From Lentibacillus juripiscarius JCM 12147 (lineage in GTDB: Bacteria; Bacillota; Bacilli; Bacillales_D; Amphibacillaceae), in NCBI GenBank assembly GCA_001311805.1, contig BBCA01000018.1, positions 1 through 54,323 on the forward strand: DNA of 54,323 nucleotides, written 5' to 3'. The position numbers and the translations under genes were made by a program. This document shows positions 9,011 through 17,979 of this stretch, in pieces. Each line of letters begins with the position of its first letter. Position 1 is the stretch's first letter. The notes under the pieces are model-generated. The model saw nothing but the letters and a program-made list of their open reading frames with translations, was not told the DNA's origin and searched no databases.

Positions 9011-9820
9011 ATGAAAAACTATGACGCATACTTAATTGACCTAGATGGAACGATGTATCGGGGGGACGAACCGGTTCCGTTTGCCAGTGCATTTGTCGAA
9101 AAGCTTGCTAAAAAAAGAATACCATACTTGTTTTTGACGAACAATTCGTCCAAAACACCACAACAGGTTTCTTCCAAATTGGAGGACATGGGTATCCGTT
9201 CACAGCCGGAGCAGGTTTTTACAACAAGTATGGCAGCAGCAAAATACATTAAACAGCAGAATGCCGAAGCCCGCTGTTATGTAATTGGAGAGGACGGCCT
9301 ATTCGATGCATTGGAAAAAGAGGGTCATCAGATTGCCGAAAATGACTGCGATTTTGTGGTGGTCGGAATGGACCGGAAAATTACTTATGAGAAGCTGTCA
9401 AAAGCCTGTCTGGAAGTGCGGAATGGGGCAGAGTTTCTCTCGACAAATGGAGATGTGGCTATTCCGACCGAACGGGGACTTGAGCCCGGCAATGGCGCAC
9501 TGACATCGGTCATTTCCGTCAGTACTGGGAAAAAGCCGGTGTTTATCGGAAAGCCGGAGTCAGTCATCATGGATCAGGCATTGGAGGAGCTGGGCGCTAT
9601 CAAAGAATCGACATTAATGGTTGGAGATAATTATGATACGGATATCCTAGCCGGTATTCATGCAGGAATCGACACGTTAATGGTGTTCACAGGAGTTACC
9701 CCATATGATCATTATGCCACCTTTCCAGAGAAACCGACATACCATGTGCACTATTTAAATGAATGGCTGGCCCATATAATAAATGCCCTGTCAAAGGGGC
9801 AGTTTTTTAACGTTTCTTAG
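9011..9820 (+). CDS. yutF: HAD-superfamily phosphatase, NagD/YutF type
   Basis: A HAD-IIA sugar or nucleotide phosphatase of up to 269 residues. Motif I is DLDGTMYRG (residues about 11-19), motif II TNNSS near 43, the conserved KP of motif III in FIGKPESVIM, and motif IV GDNYDTDI near 208. It is a cytoplasmic Mg-dependent phosphatase acting on small phosphometabolites; the substrate is not predictable. The last 12 codons run through a terminator-like stem at 9784-9808, so the true stop may be slightly earlier (after EWLAHI). It ends tail to tail with yutG. Confidence 0.85.
   Translation: MKNYDAYLIDLDGTMYRGDEPVPFASAFVEKLAKKRIPYLFLTNNSSKTPQQVSSKLEDMGIRSQPEQVFTTSMAAAKYIKQQNAEARCYVIGEDGLFDALEKEGHQIAENDCDFVVVGMDRKITYEKLSKACLEVRNGAEFLSTNGDVAIPTERGLEPGNGALTSVISVSTGKKPVFIGKPESVIMDQALEELGAIKESTLMVGDNYDTDILAGIHAGIDTLMVFTGVTPYDHYATFPEKPTYHVHYLNEWLAHIINALSKGQFFNVS
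9784..9808 (+). terminator. Intrinsic terminator at the end of yutF
   Basis: TGCCC, seven-base loop, GGGGCA and a run of six T, overlapping the apparent last codons of yutF. Confidence 0.6.
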
Positions 9821-10329
9821 TCATCCAGCAGTTCGTCATCGGCGGTGGCGTGGGCAAGTCGGCTTGAAGCGGCCGCCGCAATGGCACCGACTATGTCATC
9901 AAGGAACGTATGGCATTTACCTGTTGATTTATCGTTTAAATATTCAAGAATTCCCGGTTTCTGTTTGTCGATATAACCGTAATTGGTGAAGCCGATGGAA
10001 CCATAAACGTTGACGATAGAAAATGCAATTATCTCATCAATGCCGTACAGGCTTTCGTCCACTTCAATGGTTCGCTGCAGCGGCTCATCAAGCTCCTTCC
10101 TCTCGGCTAGAACATCCAGCTGAATGCCGGTCAGTATGGCATTCTGCACTTCCCTTTTAGCAAGCACCTGTTCCACATTATACTTACAGTCCTCCATGCT
10201 GAGGTCATCATGGTATTTTGCCTGCAGATAATGGACAAGCTCCGCGATGTCTTCAATCGTTACACTACGTTCTGACAGCCATTCTCTTGCCTTTACTTCC
10301 AGTTTGGTTTTATTTGTATTACTATCCAT
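9817..10329 (-). CDS. yutG: Phosphatidylglycerophosphatase A-like protein (YutG)
   Basis: About 170 residues of the PgpA/YutG type. This is the soluble-looking Firmicutes form, with ELVHYLQAKYHDDL near the N-terminus and DKSTGKCHTFLDDIVGAIAAAAS near the C-terminus. PgpA enzymes dephosphorylate phosphatidylglycerol phosphate in phospholipid synthesis. This short form lacks the membrane spans of E. coli PgpA, so activity is only inferred. ATG 10329 is chosen over 10335 because AAGGTG sits six bases before it. The frame is intact. Confidence 0.75.
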   Translation of the reverse strand: MDSNTNKTKLEVKAREWLSERSVTIEDIAELVHYLQAKYHDDLSMEDCKYNVEQVLAKREVQNAILTGIQLDVLAERKELDEPLQRTIEVDESLYGIDEIIAFSIVNVYGSIGFTNYGYIDKQKPGILEYLNDKSTGKCHTFLDDIVGAIAAAASSRLAHATADDELLDD

Positions 10330-10413
10330 ATTCATCACCTTTTCTATAAAAATTATTAAAACGGAATGCTCTTACATATAGTGAATTAGAAGCGTAAGAA
10401 GGGAGCGACCACG

Positions 10414-11391
10414 TTGAAGGACTTTCTTGCCATGAATTATGGTATTCAGGCATATGAAAAAACGGTATTCGACGGAATGGAAGGATTCATGGATGATAAT
10501 TATGTTTATTTTATCATTTCCGGAGAACAGAAGGAAATGATACATATGGAACAGGCAGCATTAGCTTATTATTTGCATGAAAACAAATGGACCCATGTGA
10601 CGGTTCCCGTGCCTAACAACCAGGGCGGGTGGATGTCAGAACAGGACAATAATGGCTATATGGTGCTAAAGGGGGAGAAGCCATCGGGTACAGACAAAAT
10701 TGCTCAGAAGCATGGGAAAAGACTGGCACAGCTGCATATGACTGGTACAATGTACGCTTACGAGCCAGAACTGATTTCCAGTTATGGGCAGTGGAAGGAC
10801 TTGTGGATTGATAAGCTGACGGCATTTGAGCAGAAAGCAAATGAAGAGGCAAGAAAAAATCCGTGCAGCTACTACCGTGATTTAATGGATTTCATGCCTT
10901 ATTTGTCCGGCATAAGTGAAAATGCGATTCAATACATGCAGGAAAGCGAATATGAATCACGATTCCATGAAACAGATCAGGGAACCATCACATTTCGGAG
11001 GTACCATGGGCAGTTTAGCAGACACCATCTTTGGCTGACGGATTTCGCTTATGATCACCCTGCAAGGGACTTGGCCGAGTTTATCCGGAATCAATTGCTG
11101 CAAACGGAAGATCCCATGGATGGGATACAGGCGTTCCTGGAAGATTACCAGCAGGTTAGACCGCTGTCCGTGTTCTCTTGGCGGCTATTATATGCACGAC
11201 TCCTGTTTCCTATCCACTTTTTTGATGTCATGGAACGTGGATTCACGGGAGGATCTTATAGTTATTGCCACTCAGCTTTACATGATTTGCAGAAACGGCA
11301 GCCAGTATATGAACGAAGGTTAAGACGTTTCTTTGATTATGCAGGTATTTCGAGTAAAGAGTTGCAGATTCCTGTGTTACACTGGTTATAA
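10414..11391 (+). CDS. yutH: Spore coat protein of the CotS/YutH kinase-like family
   Basis: 325 residues beginning at TTG 10414 with GGGAG eight bases before it. The protein has the aminoglycoside-phosphotransferase-like fold of CotS/YutH spore coat proteins. HGKRLAQLHMTG near residue 100 resembles the family's helix, and RRYHGQFSRHHLWLTDFAYDHPARDLAEF (catalytic-loop region) lies near 192-220. The usual HGDxxxxN catalytic Asp/Asn are not obvious (HGQFSRHHL), so it may be a structural pseudokinase. The stop codon coincides with the insertion point of a MITE-like element. Confidence 0.75.
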   Translation: MKDFLAMNYGIQAYEKTVFDGMEGFMDDNYVYFIISGEQKEMIHMEQAALAYYLHENKWTHVTVPVPNNQGGWMSEQDNNGYMVLKGEKPSGTDKIAQKHGKRLAQLHMTGTMYAYEPELISSYGQWKDLWIDKLTAFEQKANEEARKNPCSYYRDLMDFMPYLSGISENAIQYMQESEYESRFHETDQGTITFRRYHGQFSRHHLWLTDFAYDHPARDLAEFIRNQLLQTEDPMDGIQAFLEDYQQVRPLSVFSWRLLYARLLFPIHFFDVMERGFTGGSYSYCHSALHDLQKRQPVYERRLRRFFDYAGISSKELQIPVLHWL

Positions 11392-11550
11392 GAGGTTGTT
11401 CAAAAAGTCCGGTAAAATGACACTTCGAATTTCTTCGTTGGCTTGCTTTTCCGTTGCTCATGTATTAAATAGCATACACTCTGCTACTCAAAGCTGCGCC
11501 GCCTCGAAATTCTTGGTCCTTTTTATCCTCCTTTTTGAACACGCACTATA
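11391..11550 (+). mobile_element. MITE-like element, copy 1
   Basis: A non-coding element of about 158 bp beginning AGAGGTTGTTCAAAAAGTCC and ending TTTTTGAACACGCACT. The ends share the terminal inverted repeat TGTTCAAAAAG. It is flanked by TATA on both sides, a possible target duplication. The same sequence occurs at 15164-15323 and 38979-39136 in the other orientation. It carries no open frame of its own and could only be moved in trans. Confidence 0.75.
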
Positions 11551-11600
11551 AGAGGTTGTTCAAAAAAGTCCGGTAAAAGGATTTTGAACAACCCTTATAA
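11551..11600. repeat. Internally deleted MITE-like copy (terminal repeats only)
   Basis: GGTTGTTCAAAA and TTTTGAACAACC form a perfect inverted repeat around a short centre, bounded by TTATA and TATAA. It directly abuts the full copy 1. Its palindromic form with nearby T-runs might act as a terminator. Confidence 0.65.
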
Positions 11601-11625
11601 GCATGAATAATGGAGTGATCAAAAA

Positions 11626-12588
11626 ATGAAACCAGTGATTTATGTTACTCGAAAAATTCCGGAAGAGCTGCTTCAGCCATATAAGGAATATGCTGAATTC
11701 CGTATGTGGGAAAGCGAGACGGAACCTGTGCCGCGAGACGTGCTGCTTAAGGAAGCAAAAGATGTTGACGGTGTGCTGTGTTTACTGACGGAACAAATAG
11801 ATAGCGATTTTTTCGTGCTGCCGGAAAGTTAAAAAGTCGTCGCAAATATGGCGGTTGGCTTTGATAATATTGATGTCCAAGCGGCAAAAGAACACGGGGT
11901 AGTTGTGACGAATACACCGGATGTCCTGACAGAAACAACTGCAGATCTGACATTTGCACTGTTGATGGCAACTGCCAGACGAATCGTGGAAGCGGCTGAT
12001 TACATTCGGGACGGTAAGTGGGAAAACTGGGCACCATATTTACTTGCTGGGGCTGATGTTTACGGCAAGAAAATTGGAATTGTCGGTATGGGCAGAATTG
12101 GTGAATCTGTTGCCAGACGTGCGAGCGGGTTTAATATGCCGATTCTGTATCATAATCGTTCACGGAAAGACACTGCTGAACAGGAGCTGGGGGCCAAGTA
12201 TCTGGAATTTAATCAGCTGCTGAAAGAGGCCGATTTTGTTGTATCGCTCGTTCCACTGACCAATGAAACGAAACAGCTATTTAATAAGGAAGCATTCCAG
12301 CAAATGAAGGAGAGCGCTGTGTTTATCAATGCATCACGGGGTACGACTGTAGATGAGGGAGCACTTTACGATGCATTGCTGAATAGACAGATTCGTGCAG
12401 CCGGGCTGGATGTATTTGAGCGGGAACCAATTTCTCCTGACCATCCGCTTGTGCAGCTCGATAATACGGTTTGCCTTCCACACATCGGTTCGGCAAGTGA
12501 GGAGACACGTTCCAGGATGATTAACCTTTGTCTTGATAATTTGACAGCAGTATTGGGTGGAGATGCACCAATTACCCCAGTACATTAG
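11626..12588 (+). CDS. D-2-hydroxyacid dehydrogenase (glycerate/glyoxylate type), in-frame stop
   Basis: A D-isomer 2-hydroxyacid dehydrogenase of 320 codons. The NAD(P)-binding motif is GIVGMGRIGESVARR near residue 148. The catalytic Arg is in NASRGTTVDEGAL, the Glu in VFEREPISPDHPL and the His in LPHIGSASEE. The closest sort is glyoxylate/hydroxypyruvate reductase or D-glycerate dehydrogenase. A TAA at 11830-11832 interrupts the frame where relatives read LKVVANMAVG. Unlike the other lesions here, this one keeps the frame: a single T-to-A change (TTA to TAA) explains it. It may be a true nonsense mutation or an error. Confidence 0.8.
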
Positions 12589-12635
12589 AAAAACTCGGCA
12601 TTTGCCTCGTCTTTTTAGCAAATGCCGAAGTTTTT
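12589..12635 (+). terminator. Intrinsic terminator after the dehydrogenase
   Basis: ACTCGGCATTTGC pairs with GCAAATGCCGAAGT across an 11-15 base loop, followed by TTTTT. Confidence 0.85.
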
Positions 12636-12680
12636 ACTTATAAGGTCAACCATAATTTATACTTTCTGACGCTAGAAATA
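12636..12680 (+). repeat. Terminator-associated repeat, copy 1
   Basis: Begins ACTTATAAGGTCAACC and continues ATAATTTATACTTTCTGAC then GCTAGAAA. It is nearly identical to the reverse complement of 35227-35269 and related to 21941-21972 and 37864-37909. Like those copies it lies directly beside an intrinsic terminator. Confidence 0.65.
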
Positions 12681-12683
12681 AAA

Positions 12684-12708
12684 AGGCAGACACAGCTTAT
12701 GTCTGCCT
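12684..12708 (-). terminator. Intrinsic terminator after yutI
   Basis: AGGCAGACA, loop, TGTCTGCCT. On the minus strand it is followed by TTTTTATTTC. Confidence 0.8.
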
Positions 12709-12742
12709 CACTTCTATATAGGAATGTACTATGTCTAAAAGT

Positions 12743-12967
12743 TTAAAATACTTGTTCGATTTCAGTTACTCCAGGAACTTCAGCCATCAGCGCACGTTCG
12801 ATACCTGCTTTTAATGTAATGGTGGAACTTGGGCAATTACCGCAGGCCCCCATCAGACGAAGAAGCACAATGCCATCATCATCAACATCAATTAGCTCCA
12901 CATCGCCACCGTCACGAAGCAAAAATGGACGTAATTTGTTTAGCACTTCCTGTACTTGTTCTTGCAT
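12743..12967 (-). CDS. yutI: NifU-like iron-sulfur scaffold (YutI)
   Basis: 74 residues, the size of a stand-alone NifU C-terminal (Nfu) domain. It has [20 protein letters not shown] and the cluster-binding CGNC in [12 protein letters not shown]. It carries or delivers 4Fe-4S clusters in the cytoplasm. The ATG at 12967 has GGAGAAGATGG upstream. It faces yuzD and yutM, and the latter is another Fe-S carrier, so the small cluster serves Fe-S assembly. The frame is intact. Confidence 0.9.
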   Translation of the reverse strand: MQEQVQEVLNKLRPFLLRDGGDVELIDVDDDGIVLLRLMGACGNCPSSTITLKAGIERALMAEVPGVTEIEQVF

Positions 12968-13120
12968 TATCCATCTTCTCCTTTCTGCCTTTATTATAAA
13001 ATGAATTGCTGAAAAAATCTATCCTTTATTTTTAGTTGCTATCCAGCGTTTTATTTTATTTTATCTTTCATGAAGGTTTTTGTAAAATGAAAGTAACTAT
13101 TGGATAAGGGGGTTTTTATG

Positions 13121-13446
13121 ATGGACGGAGATATCCTCATTACGGTTTACGGGGCCGAGCAGATTTGTGCCAGCTGTGTCGGTGCACCTGGATCGCGGGA
13201 TACGTATGAGTGGCTTCAGGCTGCAATTGGCCGGAAGTATATAGATGACAGCATTAATTATGAATATGTTGATATCGATAATCCCCCGGAGATAGACAAG
13301 CATAAAGAATTCGCCAAGCAGATCGTGAAGAGGATTGGTTTTATCCAGTTGTTTTAGTCAATGATCATGTGGTTGCTGAGGGAATTCCTAAGCTGAAGAC
13401 AATTTACAAGGAATTGGAGAAAAATGGGGCTGTTTTGCAGTCGTGA
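13121..13446 (+). CDS. yuzD: YuzD-family thioredoxin-like protein (DUF1462), frame broken
   Basis: About 108 residues. The N-terminal VYGAEQICASCVGAPGSRDTYEWL carries a CASC motif of the thioredoxin-like DUF1462 family. Then come INYEYVDIDNPPE and, after a one-base frame change near 13325-13345, DWFYPVVLVNDHVVAEGIPKLKTIYK. ATG 13121 fits the AAGGGGG eight bases upstream better than 13118. The family probably has a redox or Fe-S-related role, judged by neighbours only. The break lies in the region reading GIRKRIGF and is most likely an indel error. Confidence 0.8.
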
Positions 13447-13461
13447 TGGAACTGGTCAGAC

Positions 13462-13573
13462 GTGAAAATTCCATTTACCAAAATGCAAGGACTGGGAAAT
13501 AATTATATTGATCTGTTTGAATTTGACATCAGTGAAGATTGCTGCCGGTACGTATTGGTTTAATGCATCTTAG
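13462..13573 (+). pseudogene. dapF: Remnant of diaminopimelate epimerase (dapF)
   Basis: GTG 13462 opens VKIPFTKMQGLGNNYIDLF, the unmistakable N-terminus of DapF (KMHGLGN-type motif). After about 22 codons the sequence jumps to the far C-terminus: in the +2 frame it reads AGTYWFNAS and a stop at 13571-13573, like DapF tails (GTYW/Y). Some 240-250 codons and both catalytic Cys are missing. In B. subtilis dapF lies next to yutM, exactly here. The organism must have another dapF or another route to meso-diaminopimelate. The alternative is an assembly deletion. Confidence 0.7.
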
Positions 13574-13602
13574 TTGATGCAATCTGCCATAGTTTGTATA
13601 CT
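13574..13602 (+). promoter_or_regulatory. Promoter of yutM
   Basis: TTGATG at 13574-13579 and TATACT at 13597-13602, spaced by 17 bases, 47 bases before the start codon. Confidence 0.7.
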
Positions 13603-13648
13603 GGAGAGTAACGAAAAATACTCATCTTACTAAAGAGGGGGATTCAAA

Positions 13649-14003
13649 ATGGTTATTTCCATTACAGATGGAGCACGTGACCAAGTCAAAGAGATGATGA
13701 AAGATGAATCAGAAGGTGTCCGTCTGCGTTTTGGCATAAAGGCGGCGGCTGCAGCGGTTTATCTTATTCACTAGGCTTTGAATATGATGTTAATGAAGAA
13801 TTGGACATGGTTGAAGACATTAATGGCATTCCGGTCGCATTCATAAACAGGATGCACCAATCATAGAAGGTACAACAATTGATTTTAAACAAAATATGAT
13901 GGGCGGCGGGTTCTCCATTGATAATCCGAATGCCATTGTATCGTGCGGCTGCGGTTCGTCATTTAAAGCAAAGGAGCGCGAGGGCGCACCGGAAAAATGT
14001 TAG
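13649..14003 (+). CDS. yutM: HesB/IscA-type Fe-S carrier (YutM/ErpA-like), frame broken
   Basis: About 118 residues of the A-type carrier family. GGGCSGLSYSLGF holds the first cluster-binding Cys and CGCGSSF near the C-terminus holds the CxC pair. The start ATG at 13649 follows GAGGGGGATTC. Two single-base breaks, at about 13738 (a GGC-rich run) and 13848, restore to a full-length protein: INGIPVAF, then DAPIIEGTTIDFKQNMMGGGFSIDNPNA. It accepts and delivers Fe-S clusters and works alongside yutI. Stop at 14001-14003. Confidence 0.85.
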
Positions 14004-14038
14004 GGCAGTGGCTAGTTGTTGATACATCTTTATTATAG

Positions 14039-14068
14039 AAAAAAGCCAGGGATTGCCCTGGCTTTTTT
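14039..14068 (+). terminator. Intrinsic terminator after yutM
   Basis: AAAAAAGCCAGGG, short loop, CCCTGGCTTTTTT. Confidence 0.9.
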
Positions 14069-14144
14069 CTTATGCAGACGGGAAAGGATAAATAATTCCT
14101 GTCCGCTAAGTGCAGTATTAGCCGGCATTCTATGAAGCGGATGT

Positions 14145-15146
<1,002 letters not shown>

Positions 15147-15163
15147 TCATCATCTTCATTTAA

Positions 15164-15323
15164 AGTGCGTGTTCAAAAAGGAGGATAAAAAAGGACCGAG
15201 AATTTCGAGGCGACGTAGTTTCGAGCAGCGGAATGTATGCATTTAGATACATGAGCAGCAGAGAAACAAGTCAACGAAGAAATTCGATGTGTCCTTTTTA
15301 CCGGACTTTTTGAACAACCTCTT
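15164..15323 (-). mobile_element. MITE-like element, copy 2
   Basis: Begins AGTGCGTGTTCAAAAAGGAG and ends GACTTTTTGAACAACCTCTT. This is the reverse orientation of copy 1 and about 90 percent alike by eye. AAAAAGGAC near one end pairs with GTCC plus TTTTT near the other, and a small central stem (ATGTATG / ATACAT) exists. It is flanked by TTTAA on the left and TTAAA on the right. The rest of the gap to 15501 shows nothing else I can name. Confidence 0.75.
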
Positions 15324-15501
15324 AAACACCATTTCTATCGTATCATAAATCGGATACCTATGTGTAATTATGCACATGCAGACCAATGCAATGGCAAAAT
15401 TGGAAAAACTCGCAGCCCATACATAGGCAGTATTGGCTACTTTGCATTTCGTATAATTTGTTATAAAATGAATGCTGTATGTATAGGTGAAGGGAGATAC
15501 G

Positions 15502-15814
15502 GTGTTGATACAGTTTGTTGTTTCGATTTTACTGTTTTTGTTATATTTTTGGACTGGCATTCATTTTGAATATGCTGCTGCGGCAAACTTGGCTGATGGC
15601 CTTTATTTACCCGTTTATTGTTATTATGATCGTCGATAATATTTCAACGGTAGAATATTTCACTAATCCGGGCAGTGCTTTTTCTGCAGCTTTCAGGAGG
15701 CTGGCGGAAATTACAATTGCTGATATTAGTATTTTGGGCGCCGGCTTTCTTGGGACTATTGTTTCCGGTTTTGTTATCCGCTTTTTGCGTAAAAGCGGCT
15801 ATCGCATGTTTTAA
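15502..15814 (+). CDS. yuiB: YuiB-like membrane protein, frame broken
   Basis: About 104 residues with three hydrophobic segments: an N-terminal QFVVSILLFLLYFFGLAFIL (after correcting one base in the T-run at 15536), then MAFIYPFIVIMIVD and ISILGAGFLGTIVSGFVIRF. It matches YuiB by context (ahead of yuiC) and by SRY-like basic tail RFLRKSGYRMF. Start GTG 15502 or TTG 15505 follows AAGGGAG. Function unknown; an integral membrane protein perhaps linked to sporulation through yuiC. Confidence 0.7.
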
Positions 15815-15877
15815 AATGGAAAATGAATAAAAAGCTGGCAGAGTGGAGATGATGACATCCAGAGAGAGGTGTTATCA

Positions 15878-16563
15878 TTGAAAAACAGAAACTGTTACAA
15901 AAGCCAGCGATGTTTCTATTATTTGTAGGTGCTTTTGTCGCCACACTGTCATCCATCTCTAATATTACAGTCCCAGACGTGAAAGCATGGATGGCTCAGG
16001 AGTATGAGGCGCCCCCTGTAACCGTGGACAGTGAAGTGGGTTACAGCCAGGTCGGATTGGAAAAGAAAGAACTGAACGTCATGAAAAAGCAAAAGCGTTA
16101 TATATCCAGTGAGCAGATTGAAGGGCCGAAAACGCTGGAAGAATATATCAACCTTGAACAATACCCTAGTACAACAGTTGTGGCTACGGGTTATACGGCT
16201 GGTGCTGAATCAACCGGTAAAACGCCTGACCACCCTCAATACGGAATAACGTATTCAGGGGTTAAGGTTAAGCGAGATTTATACTCTACTATTGCAGCTG
16301 ATTTGGATATTTACCCGATTGGAACCATTATGTTCATACCAGGCTATGGGTATGGGGTTGTGGCCGACAAAGGCGGTGCCATTAACGGCAACAAAATTGA
16401 TTTGTACTATGATACGGTTGAAGATGTGTACTCCGAATGGGGCAAAAAGAATGGAAGTTTACATTATCGAAAAAGGCAACGGTAAACTGACGGAAAAACA
16501 TTGACCAATTTGAACGAAAATGAAGCATTGCAAGTCTTTCGGGAGCAAATTACAGAAAGCTGA
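15878..16563 (+). CDS. yuiC: 3D-domain cell-wall hydrolase (YuiC-like), frame broken
   Basis: About 229 residues. An N-terminal anchor ([17 protein letters not shown]) is followed by a linker and the 3D domain: [23 protein letters not shown], then [21 protein letters not shown] and [20 protein letters not shown]. The conserved Asp residues of the 3D (Asp-Asp-Asp) fold are present. The B. subtilis homologue is a lytic-transglycosylase-like peptidoglycan enzyme. TTG 15878 is used with GAGAGG upstream. One A missing at 15882 and changes near 16450 and 16497 restore the tail [17 protein letters not shown] and the stop at 16561-16563. Confidence 0.8.
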
Positions 16564-16569
16564 TTAGAA

Positions 16570-16602
16570 AAGAAGACGTTCCACAGGTGGGACGTCTTCT
16601 TT
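16570..16602 (+). terminator. Intrinsic terminator after yuiC
   Basis: AGAAGACGT, loop containing CCACAGGTGG, ACGTCTTCTTT. Confidence 0.85.
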
Positions 16603-16649
16603 GCTTTTTCGGTAGGGCGTCCTTAGGAATAGAGGAAAATAACAAAGAC

Positions 16650-17123
16650 CTAATACCATTGATATAGTAAAAATGCAATCGCCACTCCTGACAGACCGCC
16701 GAAAAAGACCTCAATTGGCTGGTGCCCGAGCAGTTCTTTTAATTCCTTTCGTTTTTGAAATGCTTCTTTTTGATTCCAGTCTTTCGCTCCTTCGACAAAG
16801 GACTGAAAATCTTTGGCGAGCTGGTTAATAACAATAGCTTGTTCACCAGCTTGTCTGCGTACACCGGAAGCATCAAACATGATAATAACACTGAAAACAG
16901 CTGCTATCCCAAACATGGTGGAGTCAACTCCTTGCAGAATCCCTGTTGCTGTTGTCAGTGCAGCAACTGCAGCAGAGTGGCTGCTCGGCATTCCACCTGT
17001 CGAGAATGCCAGTCCTGGTTTGAATTCCTTTGCGGCAATAAGATGAATGGGAATTTTAATAACTTGGGCAAAGACAATTGCCGATAATGCAGCCCATAAT
17101 GGAAAGTTTGCAAAAAGATCCAT
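16650..17123 (-). CDS. yuiD: Divergent PAP2-family membrane protein (YuiD)
   Basis: About 157 residues with four membrane segments, of the divergent PAP2/DUF212 type. It has the phosphatase-like GMPSSHSAAVAALTTATG near residue 45 and ASGVRRQAGEQAIVINQL near 85, ending FFGGLSGVAIAFLLYQWY. The family resembles acid phosphatases acting on lipid pyrophosphates, but the full PAP2 signature is reduced. The frame is intact. The start may be ATG 17123 or 17135; AGAGAGG lies directly before the latter, so the spacing favours 17123. Confidence 0.8.
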   Translation of the reverse strand: MDLFANFPLWAALSAIVFAQVIKIPIHLIAAKEFKPGLAFSTGGMPSSHSAAVAALTTATGILQGVDSTMFGIAAVFSVIIMFDASGVRRQAGEQAIVINQLAKDFQSFVEGAKDWNQKEAFQKRKELKELLGHQPIEVFFGGLSGVAIAFLLYQWY

Positions 17124-17227
17124 GACAGATGACATCCTCTCTGTTGCAGTTTCTTCATTCCAATCCCTATATGTTGGACATTGGAATTATTCTTAGGAAG
17201 TCATTTTATCACAAACCTTCATGCCTT

Positions 17228-17838
17228 TCATCTTTCTATAGGTAATTGATGCTGCATGGATAGCCATCTGGACGGCATGCGTCTGGAAAGGGTCACCATG
17301 AAAATGGCTGCTAAACAGGCCAGCCCTGTGTCTTTTAAGAGAAATGGAATCATACCGGCCCAGGCGGCAGAATAAGTAATCCCGAGTGACAACCATGTGT
17401 TCATTGCAATATACATATATGTAACCCCGATTCCGTAGTTCGCGGCAAGTCCGAACAAAGAAGCAGCTGTATAAATTGGAGCAGATGGTTTTCGGCTGCG
17501 TTCAGCAATAACTCCTGTCACGAAAGCAACGAATACAAAAGATAGGATAAAGCCGCCTGTAGGAGTAATGAGTGCCATTGGACCAGCCTGCATGTTTGCA
17601 AATACGGGAACACCAGCCGCGCCAACTGCAATATAAGTAAGCATGGCCATACTTCCAAGCCGTTTTCCGAGCATTAAACCGGCAAGTGTGGCAAAAACGT
17701 CTGTAACGATAATGGAACGGATGCTCCACCAATGGGTATAGCCAGCATTGGGAACCAAACAGCAATATTTGCTCCGATTGCCATAAGACAAACAAATACT
17801 GCGCCAAACGTTAAATCAATCGGACGATTCCGTTTCAT
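17228..17838 (-). CDS. bioY: Biotin ECF transporter substrate-binding protein BioY, frame broken
   Basis: About 195 residues with six membrane spans. It has the BioY blocks IPIGGASVPLSLQTF, FATLAGLMLGKRLGSMAMLTYI, GAAGVPVFANMQAGP and TPTGGFILSFVFVAFVTGVIAE. BioY is the S component that binds biotin and works with the shared EcfA/T energising module. ATG 17838 has GGGAG upstream. The frame breaks near 17690 between SLQTF and the continuing domain; the C-terminal end is uncertain because a second frame change may follow PFLLKD. Expression should fall when biotin is plentiful, through the BirA-like site upstream. Confidence 0.85.
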
Positions 17839-17865
17839 GAAAATTTCTCCCTTCCTTTTTTCATT

Positions 17866-17895
17866 ATCATAGAGCATGTCCCTCTTAAATGTCAA
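17866..17895 (-). promoter_or_regulatory. Promoter of bioY
   Basis: On the minus strand, TTGACA (17890-17895) and TATGAT (17866-17871) with 18 bases between them. The -35 box lies inside the BirA-like operator. Confidence 0.65.
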
Positions 17896-17919
17896 CCTGA
17901 TATTTAATAAGTTTACATT
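17888..17919. promoter_or_regulatory. BirA-like biotin operator
   Basis: AATGTCAAC-N14-GTTTACATT, a nine-base inverted repeat with one mismatch, overlapping the bioY -35 box. Spacing and sequence match the Firmicutes BirA operator type (GTTAAC/GTTTAC half-sites about 14-15 bases apart). Confidence 0.7.
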
Positions 17920-17930
17920 TAAACAAAGAA

Positions 17931-17960
17931 AAACAGCCTTCCACTGGGGGAAGGCTGCTT
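17931..17960 (-). terminator. Intrinsic terminator after deoD
   Basis: Read on the minus strand, AGCCTTCC, loop, GGAAGGCT followed by GTTTTTCTTT. Confidence 0.8.
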
Positions 17961-17979
17961 GCAGAATATGGAAGGTATC

